A stretch of DNA of 64,000 bases from Bacteroides reticulotermitis JCM 10512 (lineage in GTDB: Bacteria; Bacteroidota; Bacteroidia; Bacteroidales; Bacteroidaceae): assembly GCF_000517545.1 (NCBI RefSeq), contig NZ_BAIV01000011.1, forward strand, positions 85,194 through 149,193, written 5' to 3'. Position 1 is the first letter of the stretch. The number at the start of each line of letters is the position of its first letter. This document shows positions 49,441-59,775 of the stretch, one piece after another. The notes beneath the pieces were generated by a model. The model was not told the DNA's origin. It saw only the letters and a list, made by a program, of their open reading frames with translations, and made no database searches. The position numbers were made by a program, and so were the translations under genes.

Positions 49441-51402
49441 TTAATAGGGCAAAGGCAGCATTGCTCTGCGTCCATGGTTTAATTTTAAACCTTTCTGATA
49501 AACTTCGAGACCATGCAGCTCTTCTATTTTCAGTTCGCCTAGATTTACCAGAATTCCACGTGCCATGAGTCCGGCAGCCTCGTTTTCAAGACGCGGCAGG
49601 GTTTCCGCTGCTTTTTTTAGTTCCGGCACGAACGGGCGGATGTAGTCACGCATTTCAGAATCTAAAGATAGGCATTCCAACGATGAATAACCAATCTTTC
49701 TATCTTTATCAAGCAGGGGAGTAACCAGGCGAGCAACACCTTCGTCAGCTTTACCCAAATAGGAAACGGCATAAGCGGCCTCGGAAGCTATATAAGCATT
49801 GGTGTCCTGAAGCAATGCCAGCAGAGCCTGGGGACAAGTTTTAATTTGTTTTTCTCTGGCAAGTTTTGCGTATCCCACTACTCCCCAGAATCGCATTTCC
49901 GGCAGAGGGCTGACAATCGCTTTTTCCAATAAAGGAAGTGAGGCCGGAGTCGCTGTCCCGGCTGTTTCAACAAGCAGATACAGATCATCTAACGGATATT
50001 TCTCTTGTCGCACTTTCTCATAAAGTATATGTCCGGTGCGTGAGTCCGGCAGAAAGAATCCCAAGTCGTTAGTTGTGCGAATATGGCCGGATAGCGCCCG
50101 GCGCATTTTAGCAAGGACATCTGCGTATTCAGGGATGCCGGATAGATCATGCAGTTCATCTGGATCTTTTTCGAGGTCAAAGAGCATTTCTGCCGAATGG
50201 GCTTCAAAAGTCTGTTTCCAATCCGGATTGGTATTCTGTCCTCCCAACACCAGTTTGTCCCACGCTTTATTGGATGGCATACCCCACTGATAATAATTAC
50301 GCAAAGCAAACTGACGGTAAGGAATATAACTCCGGATATACTTGAAACGCCCATCAGTAGCGGCGCGTACAGGCATGAAGTGATGCAGTTGGTTAGCCGC
50401 CAACGCAAATTGCACATCCCGTTTATTCTTGTCGGCAAACTTGCCATACAGTGCTTTACCATGCATATGCTTGGGAGGTTTCACGCCTGCAAGACTAAGT
50501 ACGGTAGGCCCCAAATCCGTGAAGTTGACTAGATCAGTCTCTTTTCCCACCATATTGTTTGCCAGATGTTGCCATTTAGGCGGGAAGTATGCGATCAAAG
50601 GCACTTTCAGCCCACTTTCATATAAATATCCTTTGCCACGTGGGAGGCAGCCGCCGTGGTCACTGAAAAAGAATATGATTGTATTTTCATCCAACCCTTT
50701 CTCTTTCAAATCTTTCAGATAGAATCCCAACCACGTATCCACATCCTGTACCGCTTCCAGATGACCGGCATAATCAGAACGCATTTCCGGAAGATCGGGA
50801 ACATAAGAGGGCAATGACAATAATTCCGGATAAATTCCTTCCTGCGTATAATCTCTTCGTCCGTCCGTATGAAAGGTACGGATACGCCCCATATGCGAGG
50901 TTACCGTGTTGAATACGGCGAAGAAAGGCTGATCTTTCTGCCGTTTGATGCTGTTGTAAGAAGCACGGTTATCGCATTCGTCCCAACAGATCTTATTATC
51001 GGTGGTAGAGTTATAATGGGTCTTGTTGTTGTTTGTACAATAATAGCCAGCCTCACGCAACTTCTGCGGAAAGAAAATATCAGCGGGTGTATCATAGGCT
51101 ACCGGATGAACATCCATTCCGTAGGTGGTGGCATAACATCCGGTGATAAGCGAGGAACGAGCCGCCGAACTTTGCGGAGCTACCGACCAGGCATTCATGA
51201 ACTGTATGCCGCAGGCAGCAAGACTGTCTGTATTGGGAGTATGCACCTCATTATTGCCATAGCAACCGAACTCATATGCACTGGTATCTTCGAAAGTGAG
51301 CCAAAGAATATTAGGCCTTTCGTCCTTTTTGTCAGCCGCCTTTGCTTGCATGGAATACAATCCGTAGAAAGCCGTACACATCAATAAGGGTAAGTGTTTC
51401 AT
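49441..51402 (-). CDS. S1-family sulfatase, Ser-type, with C-terminal HEAT-like repeats
   Basis: A 653-residue exported sulfatase (signal MKHLPLLMCTAFYGLYSMQA). The N-terminal sulfatase domain has NILWLTFEDTSAYEFGCYG and a variant maturation motif S-S-A-A-R in APQSSAARSSLITG, with Ser78 the likely formylglycine precursor. Metal-site motif FFFSDHGGCLPRGKGYLYE is present, as is HDLSGIPEYADVLAKM. After about residue 450 the sequence forms HEAT-like helical repeats (LLEKAIVSPLPEMRFWGVVG, ALLALLQDTNAYIASEAAYA). This is a distinct sulfatase type from its neighbour, suggesting a different sulfate position. It starts in a divergent promoter region shared with the helical-barrel enzyme gene. The frame is intact. 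Confidence 0.88.
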   Translation of the reverse strand: MKHLPLLMCTAFYGLYSMQAKAADKKDERPNILWLTFEDTSAYEFGCYGNNEVHTPNTDSLAACGIQFMNAWSVAPQSSAARSSLITGCYATTYGMDVHPVAYDTPADIFFPQKLREAGYYCTNNNKTHYNSTTDNKICWDECDNRASYNSIKRQKDQPFFAVFNTVTSHMGRIRTFHTDGRRDYTQEGIYPELLSLPSYVPDLPEMRSDYAGHLEAVQDVDTWLGFYLKDLKEKGLDENTIIFFFSDHGGCLPRGKGYLYESGLKVPLIAYFPPKWQHLANNMVGKETDLVNFTDLGPTVLSLAGVKPPKHMHGKALYGKFADKNKRDVQFALAANQLHHFMPVRAATDGRFKYIRSYIPYRQFALRNYYQWGMPSNKAWDKLVLGGQNTNPDWKQTFEAHSAEMLFDLEKDPDELHDLSGIPEYADVLAKMRRALSGHIRTTNDLGFFLPDSRTGHILYEKVRQEKYPLDDLYLLVETAGTATPASLPLLEKAIVSPLPEMRFWGVVGYAKLAREKQIKTCPQALLALLQDTNAYIASEAAYAVSYLGKADEGVARLVTPLLDKDRKIGYSSLECLSLDSEMRDYIRPFVPELKKAAETLPRLENEAAGLMARGILVNLGELKIEELHGLEVYQKGLKLNHGRRAMLPLPY

Positions 51403-51515
51403 AAAGCATTAGGGATATTTGTTTACGTCTGCTAATGTAGGGTGTTCGTACGTAACAGAGACCGTCTTATGTTTAAAAGTGTACCAATATTGTTTCATGA
51501 GGCAGCTTTTCGACA

Positions 51516-51523
51516 AAATTAGC
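51516..51523 (-). promoter_or_regulatory. -7 box for the sulfatase operon
   Basis: Read leftward, TAATTTTG matches TAnnTTTG exactly, about 115 bases before the sulfatase ATG at 51402. It forms a divergent promoter pair with the box at 51610. Confidence 0.4.
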
Positions 51524-51609
51524 ATCGGTTCAACAAAATTGTGGGAATACCTGAACATATGTAGGCTATATATTGAATAAAAGAGAATAAGCGTTTAGTA
51601 GTTAAAGAC

Positions 51610-51617
51610 TATTTTTG
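51610..51617 (+). promoter_or_regulatory. -7 box for the helical-barrel enzyme / HTCS-3 operon
   Basis: TATTTTTG matches TAnnTTTG exactly, 25 bases before the ATG at 51643, giving a short leader. Confidence 0.4.
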
Positions 51618-51642
51618 AATATTGAAACCTAATACGAGAAAC

Positions 51643-53539
51643 ATGAGAAATAGAATCTTTCTACTATGGCTGTTTTGTGCATCATTCTTGTCAGGACAAG
51701 TAGCGAACGGAAACGAAAGCTCATTTGATAGCTCTTTACGCCATGAAGCAAGCACGCTATTGACCGAATGGATGGATGCGTTCTTGTCCTATCAGTGTAC
51801 AAACTCACATCCCGCACTCGACGGAGGCATCTTGTGTCCGGCATGTGCTCGCATCCACGGGCGTATCGGTGATGCCGTACTTCCTTTAATGTATCTGGCA
51901 GACAAAACCGGAGATAATAAATACCTGCTTGGAGCCAAACGCCTGATGGCTTGGATGGAGAATATACATCGCCCGGACGGTTCCTGGATGAACGATGTGC
52001 ACGTTTCGGATTGGAACGGTACAACCGTATTTGCCTCCATTGCGCTCTACGAAGCGTTACACCATCATGGGCACTTATTGGATGACTCGACCCGCAACCA
52101 CTGGAAACAACAATTAGTAGAAGCCGGCGATTTTATGATGAACAATCCCTTTATCTACAGTCGTAACCGGGAAGGTATGCGCAACATGAATGTAAACTAC
52201 TCAGCTTCGGCAACTTATGCGCTATACGCCATTGGCGAGTTTTGCAATCGCCCGGAATTTAAGAAAGAAGCCCAAGAGATAGCTGACGGATTGAAACACT
52301 ACTTCACTGAGAACGATTATTTTCTATATGGAGAGGGACCGAATATCTGGTCTAAGACCCCAAATGCTGTCGCCCGATAGATTTACTCTATAATGTGGAA
52401 GAATCTTTGCCTAATATGGCCTATTATGCAGTGATGGCAGACGATACGGAACTGTTGTCGCTCGTAGAACACTCCATGGATACTCACCTGGAATTTATGC
52501 TGCCTGATGGTGCCTGGGATAATAGCTGGGGAACACGCAGTTTCAAGTGGACCTATTGGGGAGGCCGTACCAGTGATGGATTCATGGGAGGCTATTATCT
52601 GTTGGCTTCCCGCCATCCGGCATATGCTGAGGCAATCCGTCGCAATATAAAGTTGCTGAAAGAGGCAACTCACGAAGGGCTTCTCTACGGCGGTATGCAT
52701 TATCGAGCTTCCGGCATTCCTCCTTGCATTCACCATACGTTCGGGCATGCTAAAGCACTGACTGCTTTCTTGGAATTACCGCCTTTGGGAATTGAACCTT
52801 CCCGAAAACTACCACGTGATGCGGCGTATGGCACCAAATACTTCCCAGACATACACACATGGCTTCTGTCTCAGGGACCTTGGCGAGCTACATTCACTGG
52901 ATACGATGCGGAATATAAAGTAAAAGGTACGCACCGATGGGAGGAGCACTTTCCATGCTATGGCATTCGCAGGCAGGTGCGATTTTCGCTGCAACAATGA
53001 ATCGATATCAGTTGATAGAAGCTCCTAATATGCAAAGTAATACCCGCAAATACCTGATGGGAGGTACTCCACGGATTGAAATGGTTGCAAATGGAGTAGC
53101 CTATAGTAATCTGGATGATTTGGATGCAGATATCAAATACCATGCGGGAAATGAGTCCCATAGCTTTACTGTCAACACCCACTTAGTCGATATCAACCAA
53201 AAAACTCCGCCTCAGGGAGAGGTGCCGATAACGATTTATTATACATTTTCGGGGCAAGGAATTGACATAAGCGTAAACGATTGCCACGATTCGGCATACC
53301 TCATGCTACCAATTATTGCGTCACCCGAAGAGGAGGTACAAATCACGCCGCAAGCAGTCTTTATAAAAAAGGAGAGAGGAGTACTGGGTCTCCAATGTGA
53401 ATCCGGACGCATAGAAGTTGCCCCCACGGATGCCGACGGACGAATCTTTAATCCTGTTCCCGGTTTTTCCTTTGTACCTTTACGGATTATTCCCAACGAT
53501 GCAGATAAGAACATTAAAGTCAATCTTTTCTTTCGATAA
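51643..53539 (+). CDS. Unclassified exported (alpha/alpha)6-barrel enzyme, possible uronate lyase or hydrolase (two frame breaks)
   Basis: About 632 residues when joined. I chose the ATG at 51643 (signal MRNRIFLLWLFCASFLSGQV) over a TTG 21 bases upstream. The first 400 or so residues are helical with barrel-type repeats (GDAVLPLMYLADKTGDNKYL, LPDGAWDNSWGTRSFKWTYW). A C-terminal beta-sheet region follows, with MGGALSMLWHSQAGAIFAAT, which recalls heparinase-II/III-like and related lyases. Frame breaks: near 52366 (needs KTPNGCRPIDLLYN; one G missing) and near 52934 (needs GTHPMGGAL; one C missing). Neighbouring sulfatases and a KdgF-like cupin make a lyase on a sulfated uronate glycan attractive, but catalytic residues are not assigned. 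It may belong to an undescribed or recently named family. Confidence 0.7.
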
Positions 53540-53576
53540 CATACTTTCTTTATTTGCCTCATAATAGATTACGACT

Positions 53577-56500
53577 ATGAAAACACGATTTCTTTTGTTA
53601 GTTCTTTTAGGAGGATTATTTCCCAGTGCGCTGAATGCGAGTATTATTGAAGATATTCATTTCTCCCATATCGGCTTGGAAGAAGGATTGTCACACAGTA
53701 CGATTTTTGCGATTAACCAAGATAAAGAGGGTAATTTATGGTTTGCAACGTATGACGGTGTGAACAAGTATGATGGTTATAACTTCACCGTATATCGCCA
53801 TCAGTATACGAACTCCAGTAGCATTGGCAGTGATATTTCCCGTTGTATTACCGTGGATGATGACGACCGGATATGGGTAGGCAGCCGCGAGGGCTTGTCT
53901 CTTTACAACCGTCGCAAAGATGCTTTCTCCAATTATTATTATAAAAAGAACGGGGTGAATGCAGCGGTAACCAGTATTGTCTCAATTAAGAAAGACTGGT
54001 TGATGCTAGGTACCGCAAAAGGGATTTTGCTCTTTGACGCCAAGGAGGAACGTTTTCTAAATGATACATTACCATCTTCTCTGCACATCTTGCAGCCTAC
54101 CACTTTGATACGCCAAGGTGATTCTGTGTATATCGGGGTTGATGACGGATTGTATATTTACACGCTATCAAGCCGTACTTTAAAGAAACTGGTACATATG
54201 CCTGCCGGTGTGAGAATACATGCCATTCTGTGCAGATGTCTAATAAAATATGGTTGGCAACTGAGGGCGAGGGGTTGTATTTATATCATTCGAAATCTAA
54301 AGAGTTGAAGAACTATCGGTATGCGAATGGCCAATCGGGGCTAAACTCAAACTATGTACGTTCTTTGGCGTTGGATACCGAGAACCGTTTGTGGGTGGGG
54401 ACCTATGGAGGATTGAATGTTTATCAGGAAGAGACAGATAGCTTTTCGTCGATAAAAAGTTCGGAGATACAGGAAGGAAGTCTCTCACAGAATTCAGTCC
54501 GAAGCATTTTCAAGGATTCGCAAGGCGGGATGTGGTTGGGAACCTATTGGGGAGGTTTGAATTATTATCATCCGCTGTGCAACCGGTTCCAACGCATCAA
54601 GCATGTTCCCTTTTTGAATTCGCTGAGTTATAACGTTGTCAGCTGTATCGTAGAGGATAAGAAACATAATTTATGGATTGGTACCAGTGGCGGGGGACTG
54701 AATTACTACGATAACGAATCACAGTCATACCAAAATTACCTATTCAATTCGGGCAACCTGGATGTACCCGTTACAGATATTAAAACCGTATATGTAGATG
54801 AAGCCCACAACAAAGTATACGTGGGATCACACGCCGAAGGATGATGGTTTTACATCGGAAGTCCGGTTATGTAGAGTACTATAATCGCAAGAACAGCAAC
54901 CTGCCGAGCAACAATATATATTCCATTATTTCGGATGAGCACGGAGGACTCTGGGTGACATCATTGGAGTATTTATTGCATTTCGATACAGACAAACGAG
55001 TTTTCAGGATTATCGACAAAGACAAGGATGGCCATAAGGTACAACAACACAATCGTTTATTGTTTCGTGATTCCAAGAAACGCATATGGGCCGGGGGAGA
55101 AATGGGAATCTCAGTCTTCAGCCAGGTTGGAACTTCTTTGCTCACCAATACGGACTTCCATATAGTGCCGATGCTGAAACAGGCATTTGTGAACTGCTTC
55201 TATGAATCTACTTCCGGCTATATGTGGATTGGAACACGTAACGGACTTTTTGCCTTAAAAGAAGGTGACCCGAAAGTGCTGCAATATACGACCGCAAACG
55301 ACCTACCGAGCAATGTTATTTATGGAATTCTGGAAGATGTATACGGGCGTTTGTGGATAAGTACCAATCAGGGACTGAGTTGTCTGAATCCGGGAAGTGG
55401 GAAGTTCCGCAACTTTACGATTATGGACGGACTACAAAGCAATCAGTTTAATGCCGGTTCATATTGCCAGAAAGATAATGGCTATATGCTGTTCGGAGGA
55501 GTCAACGGTATCACGACCTTCCGCCCTGAGACCTTGATCGACAATCCCTATACTCCCCAAGTCGTGATCAACAAACTGTTTGTTTATAATAAAGAAGTAT
55601 TGCCCGAAGATGAAACCGGTATCTTGAAAGAAAGTATTGCCTATGTAGATCATATAACGCTGTCTTCATCCCAAAACTCTTTTGCCCTCTCTTTCGTCGT
55701 ATCCAATTACATCGCAGGCAAGCACAATACTTTTGCGTATAAATTAGAAGGATATAATGATGTGTGGTATAAGCAAAACGACATCAGTCCGGTGACGTAT
55801 TCCAATCTGCCCGCAGGAGACTATACCTTCTGCATAAAAGCAGCGAACAATGACGGCAAGTGGAATGAAGAACCCACGATGCTCCATATTCGCATTTTGC
55901 CTGTTTGGTACCGTACCTGGTGGGCACTCTCCTTATTCATCTTCTCATTTGCCTCCGTGGTATTCGGCATTGTACGATTCTTCTGGCTACGCAAAAGTAT
56001 GCAAGCCGAAATACGTATGGAGCGACTGGATAAAGAGAAGCATGAAGAGATCAACCAAATGAGAATTCGTTTTTATGTCAATATCTCACATGAGCTGCGT
56101 ACCCCGCTGACTTTAATCATCGCACCTTTGCAGGAACTGCTCAACCGTATTAGCGGACATTGGGAGCACGAACAATTGCTGTATATCCAGCGAAATACCA
56201 GCCGTTTGCTGCATCTGGTTAACCAACTGATGGATTTCAGGCGTGCCGAATTAGGCATCTTCGAACTCAGAGCAGTCTATTCCAATGCCTATAAACGAGT
56301 GTTGAATTGCTTCATGAATTATGAGAATCTGGCTAAAAGAAAAGATATAGACTACGATTTCTACACCGAGCTACAAGACCAAACGGTGCTTTTCGATGAA
56401 AACTACTTGGATTTGATTGTGAACAACTTGCTCTCAAATACCTTCAAGTACACCGAGGTGGGTGAAAGCATTACCGTGAAACTATATAAAGAAGACAATA

Positions 56501-57612
56501 ACCTTGTACTACAGGTCGCAGATACCGGCATTGGTATTCCCCCGGAGAAGCAGAAGAAGATCTTCGAACGTTTCTACCAAGTCGAAAATGGTCGCGAAGG
56601 AAGCGGCATAGGCCTCTCTTTGGTTCAGCGATTGGTCGAGTTACATCATGGACGGATTGTCCTGCAAAGTGAAGTGAATAAAGGGTCTACTTTCTCTATT
56701 TACCTACCGCAAGATGAATCCTTATACACACAGGAAGAGCTTCTTGGCGAAAGCGGAGATGCGGGAGGACAACGTGTTTATTCCACCAATGCCCATGATA
56801 CGTATATCGGTGATGACGAGCAGATGGAGGAAGAAGAACCGATAGATGATAAGAGCGGTAAACGTGGTACCATCCTGATCGTAGAAGACAATAAGGAACT
56901 GAGGCGATACTTGGTTAATGGTTTATCTAATCTATTCAATCTACTGGAGGCGGAAAACGGGCAAAAGGCCTTGAACATCTTAAAAGAGCAGGAAGTGGAT
57001 TTGATAATTACCGATGTGATGATGCCTGTTATCGATGGTGTGAAACTGTGTAAGCTGGTAAAGCAAAATTTGCGAACCTGTCATATCCTGGTCTTTATGC
57101 TGTCTGCTAAAGCGGATGTTAAGTATCAGCTGGAAGGGTTGCAGGTAGGTGCCGACGACTACATAGCCAAGCCATTCTCGATGGAAGTGCTGAAAGCCAA
57201 AATATTGAATATGCTACGTACACGTTACCGTATATTTGAGCGCTACTCCCACATGATGGAGGTAGAACCGGAGAAGATCACAAATAATACCCTGGATGAA
57301 GAACTGCTGCGAAAAGCGATCTCGGTGGTTGAAAAGAACATGGACAATGTAGAGTTCTCCACAGAACAGTTTGCGCGCGAGATGAATATGAGCCGTTCGA
57401 ATCTCCACCTGAAACTAAAGGCGATCACGGGAAAGTCGGCAATTGATTTTATCCATAAGATACGGTTCAACCGTGCTTGCCAATTATTGAAAGAAGGAAA
57501 ACATACCGTTTCTGAAATCTGCTTCATGGTAGGGTATAATACGCCTTCTTATTTCGCGGCACGTTTTAAAAAGTATATCGGTTGCCTGCCGACAGAGTAT
57601 GGAAAGAAATGA
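53577..57612 (+). CDS. Hybrid two-component system sensor-regulator HTCS-3 (two frame breaks)
   Basis: About 1346 residues when joined; more distant from HTCS-1 and HTCS-2 than these are from each other. Order: signal peptide (MKTRFLLLVLLGGLFPSALN), Reg_prop propellers (FSHIGLEEGLSHSTIFAINQ, WIGTSGGGLNYY), Y_Y_Y domain, membrane segment (WALSLFIFSFASVVFGIVRF), HisKA with His in NISHELRTPLTLIIAPLQEL, HATPase (NNLLSNTFKYTEVG, GSGIGLSLVQRL), receiver (TILIVEDNKELRRYL, Asp in LIITDVMMPVIDG), and AraC-type HTH (MSRSNLHLKLKAI, VGYNTPSYFAARFKKYIG). One T is missing near 54226 (needs HAISVQMSN) and one A near 54841 (needs HAEGMMVLHRKSG). It probably activates the sulfatase and SusC-3 units. Confidence 0.92.
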
Positions 57613-57624
57613 TATTTGTTATTT

Positions 57625-58746
57625 ATGAGAACACCTATTACTATATTTCTGCTTGTGATCTTATGTATATCGGTTGCGTGTGAGCAAAACACTTTGCGTC
57701 AACTTGCCGCATCCAGAGACAGTAGCATCCTGCATGAAGGCAAGTCGCTGGAACTTTTTGAATTGGTCAATGAGCATGGCATGTCTATCCAAGTGACGAA
57801 TTATGCCGCCTCGCTAACAGATGTATTCGTTCCCGACAAACAGGGGAACTTTGAACACGTTGTCTTAGGTTTTGATAGTCTGGAGGCCTATTTAGGGAAA
57901 CACCCCAAGCTAGGTGCCACAGTCGGACGATATGCCAATAGAATTAAAAATGCCGAATTCAGCCTGAACGGCCAGACCTATCAGTTGGAGAAGAATAACA
58001 AAGGGCATTCCATTCACGGAGGGATCAAAGGATTCAACCGGCAGATCTTTGAGACCGATACATTCTATACGGTGAAGGATACGACTGTGGTCGTTTTCAA
58101 GTATAGAAGCCGGCATTTGGAAGGAGGGTTTCCCGGAAATCTGGATCTTTCAATAGCCTACAAACTAACGAATCGCAATGAGATTATACTGGAATACACA
58201 GCTACAACGGATCGGCCGACTGTGATAAACCTGACCAATCATAGCTATTTCAACCTGACCGGATGCAAAGGGCCGGTGTTGAACCATATGTATATGATTA
58301 AGGCAGATTCCATAACTCCGGTAGATTCTACAGGCATCCCCACCGGAGAGCTGATGTCGGTAACAGGAACCGAATATGACTATACTTCTCCGCGACCGGC
58401 AGAGGATCGGATACAGAAAATGGGGAAGGGATATGACATCAATTACAAACTGAACAAACAGTTGGACTCTTGCGAATTAGCGGCCGTTGTAGTTGAGCCT
58501 CTATCCGGTAGGGTATTAAGAGCCTATACGACCGAACCGGGTATGCAGTTTTATATCCCGAACTCAAAGATGGATTATCTTGTGGGGCATAACGCGAGCA
58601 CCTATGGACCGTATTACGGGTTCTGTCTCGAAATGCAACATTTCCCCGATTCGCCGAATAAACCGCATTTTCCTACTACGACTTTGTTGCCGGGAGAAAC
58701 TTATCGACAGGTGACGATCTATCAATTTGAAACTATATCAGAATAA
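57625..58746 (+). CDS. Aldose 1-epimerase (galactose mutarotase) lipoprotein
   Basis: Interconverts alpha and beta anomers of galactose or similar sugars. I chose the ATG at 57625 because it gives the lipoprotein signal MRTPITIFLLVILCISVACE; a TTG 9 bases upstream is less likely. The 373-residue mature region has GRYANRIKNAEFSLNGQTYQ, the His-bearing LTNHSYFNLTG, the sugar-binding Asp region GTEYDYTSPRPA, and the catalytic Glu in GFCLEMQHFPDSPNKPHFPT. Envelope-anchored mutarotases are common in Bacteroidales glycan loci. It starts 12 bases after HTCS-3 and belongs to the same run. The frame is intact. Confidence 0.93.
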   Translation: MRTPITIFLLVILCISVACEQNTLRQLAASRDSSILHEGKSLELFELVNEHGMSIQVTNYAASLTDVFVPDKQGNFEHVVLGFDSLEAYLGKHPKLGATVGRYANRIKNAEFSLNGQTYQLEKNNKGHSIHGGIKGFNRQIFETDTFYTVKDTTVVVFKYRSRHLEGGFPGNLDLSIAYKLTNRNEIILEYTATTDRPTVINLTNHSYFNLTGCKGPVLNHMYMIKADSITPVDSTGIPTGELMSVTGTEYDYTSPRPAEDRIQKMGKGYDINYKLNKQLDSCELAAVVVEPLSGRVLRAYTTEPGMQFYIPNSKMDYLVGHNASTYGPYYGFCLEMQHFPDSPNKPHFPTTTLLPGETYRQVTIYQFETISE

Positions 58747-58776
58747 TATATTTATATCCACTAAAACTTATTGATT

Positions 58777-59232
58777 ATGAAGATGAATGCATGGAAGAAA
58801 TGTGTGTGTGTGATGGGAGTCTCTCTTTTTGCGATTGCAGGTTTGAATGCCACACAAATAGAGAGAGCCGAAGCTCCGGATAGCCCCGTTAAGAAGACAA
58901 GAAGTGCCACTTTCATTTATGAAAAGGAGAAAGTGTGGGAACCTGCGGGCGAAGGTGTAGTCCGGCAAATCATGGGTTACGACGGACAGGTGATGATGGT
59001 TAAGATTAAGTTTAAGAAAGGGGCTATAGGAACTCCCCACACCCACTACCACACCCAAACGACTTACGTGGTAAGTGGCAAGTTTGAATTTACGGTGGGA
59101 GATGAGAAGAAAATCGTGGAGGCCGGAGACGGTATCTATATGGAACCGGACATTCTCCACGGCTGTGTTTGCTTGGAACCCGGTATCTTGATTGACTGCT
59201 TTGCACCGATGCGTGCCGATTTCCTAAAGTAG
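58777..59232 (+). CDS. Exported cupin of KdgF type
   Basis: Small single-domain cupin resembling KdgF, which converts 4,5-unsaturated uronates released by polysaccharide lyases to the linear keto acid. The ATG at 58777 gives MKMNAWKKCVCVMGVSLFAI, a hydrophobic signal; classical KdgF is cytoplasmic, so export is unusual. The cupin barrel (residues about 60-148) carries the metal ligands GTPHTHYHTQTTYVVSGKFE and the second motif GDGIYMEPDILHGCVCLEPG, and ends CFAPMRADFLK as in KdgF proteins. It is 151 residues, slightly longer than KdgF because of the signal. It lies 30 bases after the mutarotase gene. The enzymatic function is inferred from similarity and context. Confidence 0.75.
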   Translation: MKMNAWKKCVCVMGVSLFAIAGLNATQIERAEAPDSPVKKTRSATFIYEKEKVWEPAGEGVVRQIMGYDGQVMMVKIKFKKGAIGTPHTHYHTQTTYVVSGKFEFTVGDEKKIVEAGDGIYMEPDILHGCVCLEPGILIDCFAPMRADFLK

Positions 59233-59336
59233 GCGACTCTTTGCCACTTGGTTGAAAGCCAATTGAAGTAATATTTCTGACAGTTACACGGCATCCTTTC
59301 CGGAACGCAAGTAAAGTGCCAGGCTGTGCCACCGCA

Positions 59337-59424
59337 GTGGCACAACTGTGACAGTACGGTGGCACAACTGTGACAGCACGGTGACACAACTGTGACAGTG
59401 CGGTGGCACAGTCGTGACAAAGGC
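59337..59424. repeat. 22-base tandem repeat, four copies
   Basis: Units start at 59337, 59359, 59381 and 59403. The core GTGGCACAACTGTGACAG is nearly exact in units 1 and 2, has one change in unit 3 (GTGACAC), and is degenerate in unit 4. A partial inverted copy (GCTGTGCCACCGC) precedes the array. Confidence 0.85.
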
Positions 59425-59430
59425 ATGGAA

Positions 59431-59474
59431 CTGTTGAAATAATAGGAGACACTGTTGAAACAACACCGTTGAAC
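59431..59474. repeat. CTGTTGAAA direct repeats
   Basis: CTGTTGAAA occurs at 59431-59439 and 59452-59460, 21 bases apart, and a variant CGTTGAAC follows at 59467-59474. They directly follow the 22-base tandem array. Confidence 0.5.
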
Positions 59475-59726
59475 AATTGGAAAGCAAGGTACATCGGCTT
59501 CACAAGAGCTAGTATCGTCCTGAAACCGGTAGTTCCTCACCAATGAAATGGAAGAAGAATCCACTAGGTACATAGACCGGCGATTATATTCCAAATACCT
59601 CTCGTAAAGTAGCCACAAGGTATATTTTGCACAAAATCATTGTGCAGTGGACAATATTAGCCTAGAAAAAGTGTAAAAGTGTAAGGATCAGAAACAATAC
59701 TCTTACGTTTTTTTTAGCGCTTGTCG

Positions 59727-59734
59727 TATGTTTG
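59727..59734 (+). promoter_or_regulatory. -7 box for SusC-3 / SusD-3
   Basis: TATGTTTG matches TAnnTTTG exactly, 41 bases before the SusC-3 ATG. The tandem repeats lie about 300 bases upstream. Confidence 0.5.
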
Positions 59735-59775
59735 CCTTTAGAAGATCCGAAAGTTAAACCTTAGATTTATTTATT

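Larger units (their letters stand above)
59233..59775. other. Repeat-rich leader upstream of SusC-3
   Basis: No gene is supported. It holds a 22-base tandem repeat at 59337-59424, direct CTGTTGAAA repeats at 59431-59474, a TATGTTTG -7 box at 59727-59734, and an AT-rich leader to the SusC-3 start. The first 100 bases after the cupin gene show nothing recognisable. Confidence 0.65.

Noticed and set aside
59337..59424. Possible CRISPR array in the 22-base repeats
   Set aside because: The units are directly adjacent with no variable spacers, and no cas genes are nearby.
59090..59618. Minus-strand open frames rich in Cys, His, Thr and Val over the tandem repeats
   Set aside because: Their periodic sequence is only the translation of the 22-base repeat; they overlap the cupin gene or repeats and lack start signals.
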